From Hawksworthiomyces lignivorus (Eukaryota > Ascomycota > Sordariomycetes > Ophiostomatales > Ophiostomataceae), in the NCBI GenBank assembly GCA_002917075.1, contig NTMA01000055.1, forward strand, positions 214,852-278,851: a stretch of DNA of 64,000 nt, read 5' to 3'. Below are positions 32,149-41,385 of the stretch, one piece after another (position 1 is the stretch's first letter; every line of letters starts with the position of its first letter). A model generated the notes under the pieces. The model searched no databases and had not been told where the DNA came from. It saw only the letters and a list, made by a program, of their open reading frames with translations. Both the position numbers and the translations under genes were made by a program.

Positions 32149-34246
32149 CTATGCTGCCTGTCGCTTTGCAGAAGCGATAAAAGTACAAAGAACGGTAATA
32201 AAACCAACGCCAACGAGAAAATAGAGCCCCATACGGCAAGCGTCGTAGTAGATTAATTGTACAACCTGACGAATATCTAGTGGCAGATCCCGTAGAGCTT
32301 CGACAGAGTGTGTGAGCGTGTCAATCAGCTATGATAGTTAGCGACGCGGACATTGTTTCTGACAGTATGGAGGAATTACATACCTCATCGCCACCAGGCG
32401 TGCCAGAAAATGTTGCGGACAGTCCGTTTATTAGCTGTGTCTGCACAATTGTTGAGATGACTGCGATGCCGCAGACGGACCCGATGGAGCGGACAAGGTA
32501 GACTAGGTAAGTAGCCACTGCGTGCTCTACATGTGGATAATTAGTTCCGTCCAATGCCTCTCGTAGGCGAATCACTTGATCAACTTACCGCTATGGTCAC
32601 ATGCTTCGATAAAACTAAAGAGGCTCGCCGGATAGGACATGCCTTGACCGAAGCCGCCCACGGTCAAGTACGCGGCATACTTCCACGACGCATCGTGCAT
32701 GCCCAGAGCCAGGTTGAAGAAACCTCCGGCGACGAGAACTGCCGCACCGAAACGTGTCAAGAGGGATAACACGCGGTTACCAAATCGAGCTGAAAAGTAT
32801 TTCATGACCAGTCCAGTAGTCAGGCCGCCGAGGGGAGTTGCCAAAGAGGAGGCTACTAGGCGGAGGCCGGCCACTGACGCGGAGTCCAACAGCACAGCTT
32901 GGAAGAAAAGCGGCATCAGAAAGAGGAACTAAAACGCACGGTACTTGGGTCAGCACAAAAAAATAGTTTCAGACGACTTAGGTATCTTTTCTACACATAC
33001 CCCGTAGCCAGAGATGCCGAGGCAGACATTGGCGATGAGGAGAGCGACACGTTGGACGCCGTGTAGCATGCTCAGTGGCAGCAGAGGTACGGCTTTTGTG
33101 CGTGCCTCCACGACAAGGAAGGCGGCAAGCAGGACGAAACTTCCGGCAAGGCAGCCCAGCACAGCAGGGTGCGTCCACGATGACTCGTTGCTGCCAGTGC
33201 TCATAGCTGCCAGCAGGAGAGACAGGCCAGTAGTGAGCAAGAATGCCCCGAGAAAGTCCACCTGTTCCCAGGTTGACTTTTTCTCCGACGTCCGGGGAGC
33301 GATCTCATCTCCAATAATGTCTCCTTCGAGAAGAGGATCGGCCAGAGAATTCGACAGCGCGTCTGGAAGCAGTTCATTGGTATGCGGCGATGTCTTGGCC
33401 GTCTGGTTGGGCTGCGAGTGCAGCGGAGAAATTGTCACAGGAACGACGAGTCGAGCAATCACAAACGCGGCAATGCAGATCGGTATTTGCAAGAGGAAGC
33501 AAAAACGCCAACCGATAGCACCAGCGAGGGTTCCGCCGAGCGACGCTCCGAGAATTGAGCCCACACCATGGAGGATGTTCTGCACCGCTTGATACATACC
33601 GCGCTGTTCTGGCGCAATGAGGTCTGTGTTGATGATGGTTGCTGCTTCAGTTAGCAAAACACAATAAAATCAGAAAAGGAGATAAATAAGATGAATAAAA
33701 ATCAATTTTTTTGTGCATAGCACACTCACCCATGGTCATCAGTCCGCCGCCGCCGGCCCCCGCCAATGCACGCATTGCAATGAGGCCCGCCAGATCCGGG
33801 CTCACGGCACATCCCAGGCAGCCCAGACCAAATAGTGTTGTAGCTGCCAGCAAACAGATTCGTCGACCGAAAATATCTGACAATCGTCCGTAGAGAGGCT
33901 GGAGAGCAGTCGTGGTCACCAAGTACGACGTAGAGATCCATGATGCAAGATTGGCCCCTTGGAACTCGGAGGTGATCACGGCGTATGTCGATGCCGTCAC
34001 GGTACCGTCGAAGCCGGCCAAAAATACATTTGCGAATAGAGCTACTTCTATCCAAAACAAGCCGGGAATAGCTTGCTTCAATTTTGGGCTTAACTCTAGA
34101 TCAGGATCAGGCGAATTTGCTTTGGCAGAGGCCAGGAGAGGAGAGGCCTCGCTGACATCTACGAGGTTGTCGTGCTTATTGCCGCTGGTTTCAATTCTTT
34201 CTTCAGCCGCCAAATCGCGATGACTTGTTGGGTAATTCCCTGCCAT
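32149..34246 (-). CDS. MFS transporter, 14-TM DHA2-like (drug or basic amino acid type)
   Basis: Five exons join in phase to 607 residues: 33730-34246, 33001-33644, 32589-32928, 32384-32526 and 32149-32328. The chosen start is MAGNYPTSHRDLAAEERIE at 34246, giving a hydrophilic acidic N-tail with a dileucine-like SPLLAS. An in-frame ATG at 34387 would add 47 residues and is less likely. DHA2-type features: IEVALFANVFLAGFDGTVTA (TM1), motif A as YGRLSDIFGRR, RALAGAGGGGLMTM, ERGMYQ-like PEQRGMYQAVQNILHGVGS, and motif C-like LGASLGGTLAGAIGWRFCF. A large acidic cytosolic loop follows around residues 250-310, then further TMs and EHAVATYLVYLVRSIGSVCG. Fungal relatives include Fnx1/Vba vacuolar amino acid transporters and drug exporters, so location and substrate remain open. 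Position beside the arylsulfotransferase gene suggests export of its product. Confidence 0.87.
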
Positions 34247-35097
34247 TTTGTCTGCAAGTATGGTTTTCTCTGCGTAAATATTTTGACAAAGTTTTGTTTC
34301 ACGACAAGAGCAACTTGAAGACAGCTTGGCCTTGGTCTTTAACACTACGACTAAGTAACGCGGCAGCCCTAGAGCTACGAGATCCATATTTCCAAACAAA
34401 CTATCAGTAGTGCTATATGGAAAGTCTAGCTCTTTGGAAAAATTTCAAAAGCCAGGACTTGCCCGTGTTCAAGTGGAAGAACTCATACGGAGCCGTCCGC
34501 TGCAGGGTTCGAGACAATGTTGATATCGGCAGGTAGTTCAGTGGTGGCGGAAATTATTGGTCGGCCGAGTTCAGAGCTGAACCGTGCAAGCAACTAGCAA
34601 ATATCACGAACTCATGTACACGCCAAATGGAGCTTTCCTGATGCCTCGATTAATATTCATATCTTTAGGCTTGTAAAAGTTTTTCTAATATTATGAGATT
34701 TGAGCTCGAAGAAGATGATAAAGTACCAACAGCAAATTAAGCGAGAACAAAGGGCCGTAGAAATACTAAGCCAAACCTGCGCTTGGCCAGGAGACCACTA
34801 GCCGCACCCCAATTGTAAACACAGCAAATATACAGGCCTCTTCCGGATGTGTTGGTTTGCTATCTAGAGTTTTCGTGCTGCGCTAGTTTAACCATTATTC
34901 CTGATACGAAGTTATCTATCGGATGTGTGTATGAGGTTTGATCATGTCAACTATCACGGAACAGACGGCAAGATATCGAAGTTATGTAATGGAATGAGTA
35001 TGCGGCATCAGCTCATCTAGATAGCTTTTCTAAGCCCTACGTACGTGACTTGAGGTATAATATTCTCTTCTCTATTTTCCCGGTACGGCTTTTGAGA
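34247..35097. other. Promoter of the MFS transporter and 3' region of the DUF8021-like gene
   Basis: 851 bp, no gene. It contains CGG/CCG half-sites at 34488-34499 (CGGAGCCGTCCG), possible Zn2Cys6 binding sites, 242 bp upstream of the transporter start. Confidence 0.4.
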
Positions 35098-36021
35098 TTA
35101 GGGAGTTTTCGTCTCATTGTTTCTGTTGCTGCCGCCGCCGCCGTGCCGCTCAGAGCTCCGAGCCGGGTCGTTGGAGAGCACGGTCGAGTTCAAAGCAATA
35201 ATTGAGTGCACGTATCGCAGCCTACCATTCTCCACGCGGAACTCGTGACTGTCGCCAGCGTGGTCCACCTCGTCGATGACACCGATCACGCTGACCGAGC
35301 CTACCGTCTCGTCAATGACGTACCGCCGTTTGGTTACAGATGGGAGCGCTGTTGATGCGTTTTTGGATGTGCTGTTGGAGGACATATTGAACGAAGGCGG
35401 GCCACTGCGGCAGGCGCCGTGCTGCGAACCGACGATCTGATCGCAGGGGCTGCCCCAGGGAAATGCGGCTGCTGCTGCAGCACTCTGGTTGGTCCACATG
35501 TCCAGGTAGTTGTCGGCGAGTGCCTGCAGAGCGCCCCGGCTGGTGCGGTTGGACCCCGCCGCAATGGGACCCCAGTCTTCCTTCTGGACGTACTGCAGCG
35601 TCTTCGTAGCGTTGAAGCTGTACGATCCGTTGGTCGACACGATCGAGTCGATGAGCTCGATGCTCAAGTCTGCTGGATTCTGCCGGATCTGCGTACCGAT
35701 TACGTAGTGCGTCGTCCCCCTATAGTTCGTGGCGATGATCTCTGAGTACGACGCACAGTCAGAAGGATCAACAGTGGTGCGGTTGTGGTTGATATGCGTA
35801 AGGCCGTTGAACATGACACCCGCCGTGATTTCGACCACCTTGTTGTTCTCGCGGTTCATGAAGTTGTCAGCGACATTGTCGAGGGTGCCAGCCCAGCCCA
35901 TGGAGAGCCCCAGAAGGTACTGATACGCGGCGTCGAGGAGAGCGTCTGGTGGACAGGGTGCTGAAGCACTAGCTAAGCCTACCAGGCCAAATCCGAAGCC
36001 ACCGACCACTTTTGGAAGCAT
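35098..36021 (-). CDS. Secreted DUF8021-like protein
   Basis: Single exon, 307 residues, start MLPKVVGGFGFGLVGLASASA, a signal peptide with likely cleavage after ASA. The mature part starts APCPPDALLDAAYQYLLGL and contains the pattern of a widespread fungal secreted family of unknown function (DUF8021): DCASYSEIIATNYRGTTHYV, IGTQIRQNPADL, EDWGPI...RGALQALADNYLD, FPWGSPCDQI, RRYVIDETVGSVSVIG and HEFRVENGRLRYVHSII. Four cysteines sit where disulfides are expected, with several N-x-S/T sites. The C-terminal ~25 residues are Gly/Asn/Ser-rich and probably disordered. The role is unknown; the fold may bind a small ligand, by analogy with its cystatin-like/SnoaL-like repeat pattern, but this is only inference. 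Confidence 0.8.
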   Translation of the reverse strand: MLPKVVGGFGFGLVGLASASAPCPPDALLDAAYQYLLGLSMGWAGTLDNVADNFMNRENNKVVEITAGVMFNGLTHINHNRTTVDPSDCASYSEIIATNYRGTTHYVIGTQIRQNPADLSIELIDSIVSTNGSYSFNATKTLQYVQKEDWGPIAAGSNRTSRGALQALADNYLDMWTNQSAAAAAAFPWGSPCDQIVGSQHGACRSGPPSFNMSSNSTSKNASTALPSVTKRRYVIDETVGSVSVIGVIDEVDHAGDSHEFRVENGRLRYVHSIIALNSTVLSNDPARSSERHGGGGSNRNNETKTP

Positions 36022-37441
36022 ACCAGCAAGGTCAGCCTACAAGAGGCAAACAAATATTCTTCTTCCCACGTTAAGGAATTATAGACTTTAGGAATTCCTT
36101 CCCGCATTTACATCGATCCTTTGAATACCACGATGACGGACAGGATACAAGGATTGCGAAATCCTTTTGCCTTCCCTACCTTCACTCCCGGTAAATCGAG
36201 CTCAATCATGTTTCCTAATCATATTTCAATTTAATCTAGCTCTCGTGCTTGCCACGCTGTAATATAACACAACCGGCAAATATGTGTGCCAATATACTTC
36301 ATTCAAACATGGATTCAGTTGTACAGAAAAAGATCGAATGCATACAGTCATACCACCAAATATATTCAGGCTGATCATTCATTTCAAGTAAATACTGCCG
36401 GCGACATGACGGCGAGTCGACAAAAAAAAAAAGGCGTGTTAATCGGAAATATAACCAGAAAAGCGGCCAGCTTGTGATGCATTTCTCCTATACCAGTAGC
36501 TATAGCGGCTCACTCTCCAAGAAAAAAAAAATGAGACTGGAAGTAATTCTAAACAGCACAGATACTTCGGCGTGTTGCTCGAATTTCTGGAGCAGATACT
36601 ACAACTGTGCTGCAAGGCGCCTAGTCCCTCGCCTTACCATAGTTTGGTGTTTGCAAGGGTCATGCATGACTACATAGGTAGCCAGCGATCTCTGATTAAT
36701 AATACAGCTCTGGGAAAGCGGCAAAGATGCAGAATAGGTGTGCTAAACTGAAGCTGGTGTAGTATTTGGCAGAGTTACGAGGAAAGCACAATCGTGTCCT
36801 GCACTTAATTGGCCAATCATACAAGACCAGGCTGTGAAGGATTCTGGATTCAGCAGGTGGCTCCCTTCCTGATCCGTCCAGCTGGGAGGGATTTTGGTGT
36901 AAAAGGGAAACTCCGACGAAGTCGGCACCCCACGCAGGAAGTTTTCGCGGGGCAGGAAGGAGCATGGGCGGAATCGGGGGGAAGGTGTTAAAAGTGGAGA
37001 CCACAAAGCGCCCAGATAAAACGTCTTGACACTGTATGAAAACACTGTAAATGAACGAGAAGTTTAGGTAGGTGGCCACTGTGTGAATTGTTTTGGCAAA
37101 GTTGCCTCCAACCAACGGCGGCGAAAAAAAAAAAATAATTAAAACGGGAAAATTATCGCCAAAGAAGTCGACGTCGGAACAAAGTCACCTCGCAGCGAAC
37201 TCCGACATCTCATCTTGAATAGCGGTTCAAGTTGACTCACGGCTCCTTTCTCAGAGATATAGAATAGACTGTTTATTTAAAGGACCATTGGGTTCAGCTT
37301 CGACTTGTCTGGCTTTCTCTGGAACTGCACAATTCGCATCGCTCTCGTTCCAACCCCACTTCGAGTCATTGCTGCCCCAAGCTCCCCCAGCTGCAATACA
37401 GAGTTACCAGCAAGAGCTTGTGAACAGAACCAAACGCAACC
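36022..37441. other. Divergent intergenic region upstream of TRP5
   Basis: 1.4 kb between the DUF8021-like gene and TRP5, holding both promoters. It includes A-runs near 36421-36432 and 37126-37137 and the TGACTCA at 37233-37239. No supported gene. Confidence 0.5.
37233..37239. promoter_or_regulatory. Gcn4/Cpc1-type site TGACTCA upstream of TRP5
   Basis: A perfect TGASTCA heptamer 203 bp upstream of the TRP5 ATG at 37442. TRP5/trp-3 is a classical target of general amino acid control in yeast and Neurospora. Confidence 0.75.
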
Positions 37442-39853
37442 ATGGAGACCATCAAGGAGACTTTCAGACGGTGCAAGGCTGAGAAACGGGTATGTGCTCC
37501 TCAATCCATTGAAAGTGGCGATACTGTATCCTTCTATGTAGCCTGACTTATGCTAACCAAATGCTCCATCCAGCCTGCTCTTGTCACCTATGTCACGGCC
37601 GGCTACCCCAAGGCCGAGGAGACTCCAGACATCCTCGTGTCCATGGAGAAGGGCGGTGCCGATGTGATCGAGCTCGGTGTGCCTTTCACTGACCCCATCG
37701 CCGACGGCCCCACCATCCAGAAGGCGAATACTGTACGTGAACAGCAGTTGCAGTTGTTGCTGTTCATTGCAACAAGGGAGGATTTCAAACCTGACAAATA
37801 TCTCGCTAGGCTGCTTTAGAAAATGGCGTCACCTTGACCTCGACGCTCCAGATGGTGCGTGATGCGCGCGCCAAGGGCCTGAAGGCACCCGTCATGCTGA
37901 TGGGCTACTACAACCCGCTCCGCGCCTACGGCGAGGAGAACCTGATCCGCGATAGCAAGGCTGCTGGCGTCAACGGCTTTATCGTTGTCGACCTTCCCCC
38001 TGAGGAAGCGGCTTCCTTCCGGACGCTCTGCAGCTCCGGCAGGTATGATTGATTCCCCGTCTTAAACTTCTGCTGTTTTCTATCCTTGGAAAAAAAAAAA
38101 AAAAAAAAAAGGAAGGAAATTTTTTTAGTTGACTTTGTCTTTGAACAGCCTCTCGTACGTGCCCCTCATCGCCCCGGCCACCTCCGACGCCCGCATGCGC
38201 ATCCTGTGCCAGCTCGCCGACTCCTTCATCTACGTCGTGTCCCGCCAGGGCGTCACCGGCGCGCTGGGCACGCTCAACGCCAACCTGCCGGACCTGCTCG
38301 CCCGCGTCAAGAAGTACAGCGGTGACAAGCCTGCGGCTGTGGGCTTCGGCGTGTCTACGCGCGAGCACTTCCAGTCGGTGGCCGCCATCGCCGACGGCGT
38401 CGTGGTAGGCAGCCAGATCGTGACGACGCTGGGGAAGGCGACCGAGAGCGGCGCCGACAAGTTCAAGGCCGTCGAGGAATACTGCGCCTACCTGTCCGGG
38501 CGGACGCCGGGCAGCGCAGCCGCGGCGGCAACAGCAGCAGTGGCTGCTCCCGTCGCCCCCGAGGTCGGCACGGTGGCCAAGGACGGCCAGACGGCGCGGG
38601 CGCTCGACAGCGACCTGGTGGCGCAGCTCGCGGCGCTGCACGACAAGATGCCCGACCGCTTCGGCGACTTTGGCGGCCAGTACGTGCCGGAGTCTCTGAT
38701 GGACTGCCTGTCGCAGCTGGAGGACGGCTTCCACAAGATCCTCAACGACGAGGGCTTCTGGGCCGAGTACCGGTCATACTACCCCTACATGGGCCGCCCC
38801 GGCCAGCTGCACAAGGCGGAGCGGCTGACCCAGCACGCCGGCGGCGCCGGCATCTGGCTCAAGCGCGAGGACCTCAACCACACGGGCAGCCACAAGATCA
38901 ATAACGCCCTGGGCCAGCTGCTGCTGGCGCGGCGGCTGGGCAAGACCAAGATCATCGCCGAGACGGGCGCCGGCCAGCACGGCGTGGCCACGGCCACTGT
39001 GTGCGCCAAGTTCGGCATGGAGTGCACCGTGTACATGGGCGCCGAGGACGTGCGGCGCCAGGCGCTCAACGTCTTCCGCATGCGCCTGCTGGGCGCCAAG
39101 GTCGTGCCCGTCGACGCCGGCTCGCGCACCCTGCGCGACGCCGTCAACGAGGCCCTGCGCGCCTGGGTCGTCAACCTCGATACCACCCACTACATCATCG
39201 GCTCCGCCATCGGGCCCCACCCCTTCCCCCTCATCGTGCGCACCTTCCAGTCCGTCATCGGCAACGAGACCAAGGCCCAGTTCGCCGCCCTCAACCCGGA
39301 CAAGAAGCTGCCCGACGCCGTTGTCGCCTGCGTCGGCGGCGGCTCCAACGCCACCGGCATGTTTTACCCCTTCTCCAAGGACCCCAGCGTCAAGCTGCTT
39401 GGCGTTGAGGCCGGCGGCGACGGCATCGACACGCCTCGCCACGCCGCCACCCTGGCCGGTGGCTCCCTGGGTGTGCTGCACGGCGTGCGTACGTACGTTC
39501 TGCAGGATAAAAACGGCCAGATCCAGGACACCCACTCGGTGTCGGCCGGCCTCGACTACCCAGGCGTGGGCCCCGAGCTGGCCTACTGGAAGGACAGCGG
39601 GCGCGCCCAGTTTGTGGCGGCAACAGACGCGCAGGCGTTCCAGGGCTTCCGCCTGCTCAGCGAGCTAGAAGGTATCATCCCTGCGCTCGAGTCGGCGCAC
39701 GGCATCTACGGCGCCGTCGAGCTGGCCAAGACCATGCGGCCCGACCAGGACATCGTGGTGTGCCTGAGCGGCCGCGGTGACAAGGACGTACAGAGCGTGG
39801 CGGATGCGCTGCCGGAGCTTGGGCCGAAGATCGGCTGGGACCTGCGGTTCTGA
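37442..39853 (+). CDS. TRP5: Tryptophan synthase, bifunctional TrpA-TrpB fusion
   Basis: Makes tryptophan from indole-3-glycerol phosphate and serine; indole is channelled between the two halves. Four exons join in phase to 714 residues: 37442-37489, 37574-37732, 37810-38042 and 38149-39853. The alpha domain (about 1-265) has [33 protein letters not shown] with the catalytic acidic residues, [21 protein letters not shown] and [11 protein letters not shown]. An Ala-rich linker ([16 protein letters not shown]) leads to the beta domain (about 310-714), with [30 protein letters not shown] with the PLP lysine, [12 protein letters not shown], phosphate-binding [12 protein letters not shown] and final [12 protein letters not shown]. 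Intron 3 contains an A-run of 22. A Gcn4/Cpc1 site lies upstream. Identification is certain; the Neurospora name is trp-3. Confidence 0.97.
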
Positions 39854-40212
39854 GGTGCTGGGTTGTTGCAGCTTGTCTTGCAAAATAGGAACTGAGCATG
39901 TTGGCGGAAGAAAAGCAGAGGCATTGTAAAAAGATATAGAGATCGTTTTCAATCGGAATAATAAAATGTTATGGATTAAATCTGTACTAAAGAATCCAAC
40001 TCTGGGTATCTTGCTGAGAAGATCAATGAAAAAGACCGTGATAAGACCTGGATATGGAAGACATAAAATTAAATAAAAGGAAAACCCAAATATTCCTTAA
40101 GATGCCGAATGAACCCAAAAATAAAACATTATATCGAAGAAGAAAATTCGTAAAACCCCATCTATCATGCACATATCTGCTTCTTTTTATCTTCATCAAG
40201 TGCTGCTAGCCA
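39854..40212. other. Convergent 3' region of TRP5 and the PPxY gene
   Basis: 359 bp, A-rich on the + strand, with an AATAATAAAATG polyadenylation-like element near 39956. No gene. Confidence 0.5.
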
Positions 40213-41385
40213 TTACCGTCGATTCTGCACGGCTTCTTCCTTCACCCAAATGCCCAGCGCGCTCGTTACCGCCATGACGGCCCACCGTTCGCCGAGGGCA
40301 CCAGTTCGCCCCGTGCCAGTAAATGAAAACTTGAGCTGCTTGGTCATGCTCATTCGTGCACCTGAGTATAAGGCAACTACCTCGCGGCCATCAGACGTGA
40401 GGAATCCAGGCGGTGGTTGGGGCCGGGGCAGGCCTGGTAATGGGTTGGTGCTCATGCGCACAAGCTTCCAGCCGTCCCGCGCGCCGCCTAGTGCGTTGAC
40501 GGCTTCGCCAAAGCTGTGCCGCCACTCAAAGGTTTCTTGATGGACATTGCGGCGGTCAGTACCAACCTCCATAGAAAACCGATAGAGGTGTGACCATCCA
40601 ACAACAATCTCGAGGCGGACAGCCGTTGAGCCGGAGCCGGAGTAGGTCAGCGGTGGTGGCAAGGTCACGGACATGTGGTCGGAAAGAGGAATGAAATCGA
40701 CGCCTGCTAATAATGGGGCTGTGCTGGCGTTGGGTCCGTTGTGAAGTCCAACCACGGGATTCGACGATGTCCAGGTGGCCCTGATGCGAACAGCATAGAG
40801 CGGGGACTCTTGGTGCTCGCCTAGGGCATAGACGCCAGACCATTTGTCACCATAAAGATTAAAAGTAGGTGGGAATTGACGGCCGTGGGGGACGGAGCCA
40901 GGGGCAGGCATAAACCGCTGGTTGGATGGACCAGCACCATTGCTTCGACCGTCGTTTGTGGAGGGTCGCTTGGTATTAGGTACCGAACCAGAGGTAGGTA
41001 TTGAGCTGGAACTTGAGTTCGAAAACGGATATGGCCCGCCTGATCCGCCGGTTGTGGGCCGTGGATAAGTGCCAGGAACAGCCAATGCGGAGCTAGAGGA
41101 CCGGCCGAGAGCGGCAGGTGGGCGGACGCCAGCCTGTAATGGCGAGGTTGCGGAGGCAGGCGATGCGGCAGTCGGGGAGATGCCCGTGGCTTCCTCATAC
41201 GACGGTGGTGGGACGTCGGGCACACTTAAGAGGCCAGGGTTGTTTTCGAGGAGTAGCGGGGTGGAGGGTGTCTGGTTCACGGTTGAGCTGCTTCGGTTAT
41301 AGCTGATGTTGCTAATATTGGCGATATCATCAAGCGGTGCATCAGCCGCTTTGAATGGCCCGTTTGGAGAATTTCCGTGCTCCAT
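40213..41385 (-). CDS. PPxY-motif protein of unknown function with a tubby-like C-terminal region
   Basis: Single exon, 390 residues, start at 41385 (MEHGNSPNGPFKAADAPL). Residues 1-180 are Ser/Pro/Gly/Asn-rich and disordered, with a PPxY motif at 60-63 (VPPPSYEEATG), a ligand for WW domains of Nedd4/Rsp5 ubiquitin ligases. From about 185 on the sequence is a folded beta-rich domain: FNLYGDKWSGVYALGEHQ, SPLYAVRIRATW, VGLHNGPNASTAPLLAG, FEWRHSFGEAVNALGG, WKLVRMSTNPL, EVVALYSGARMSMTKQLKFS and a final helix ERWAVMAVTSALGIWVKEEA. The domain resembles a family common in fungi that has a tubby/LURP-one-like layout, from pattern recall and not a search. No TM segment; role unknown, perhaps an adaptor. 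Confidence 0.8.
   Translation of the reverse strand: MEHGNSPNGPFKAADAPLDDIANISNISYNRSSSTVNQTPSTPLLLENNPGLLSVPDVPPPSYEEATGISPTAASPASATSPLQAGVRPPAALGRSSSSALAVPGTYPRPTTGGSGGPYPFSNSSSSSIPTSGSVPNTKRPSTNDGRSNGAGPSNQRFMPAPGSVPHGRQFPPTFNLYGDKWSGVYALGEHQESPLYAVRIRATWTSSNPVVGLHNGPNASTAPLLAGVDFIPLSDHMSVTLPPPLTYSGSGSTAVRLEIVVGWSHLYRFSMEVGTDRRNVHQETFEWRHSFGEAVNALGGARDGWKLVRMSTNPLPGLPRPQPPPGFLTSDGREVVALYSGARMSMTKQLKFSFTGTGRTGALGERWAVMAVTSALGIWVKEEAVQNRR

Noticed and set aside
34247..34387. In-frame upstream ATG (34387) extending the DHA2-type transporter by 47 residues.
   Set aside because: The extension is not family-like, and the ATG at 34246 gives the normal hydrophilic N-tail. Kept only as an alternative.
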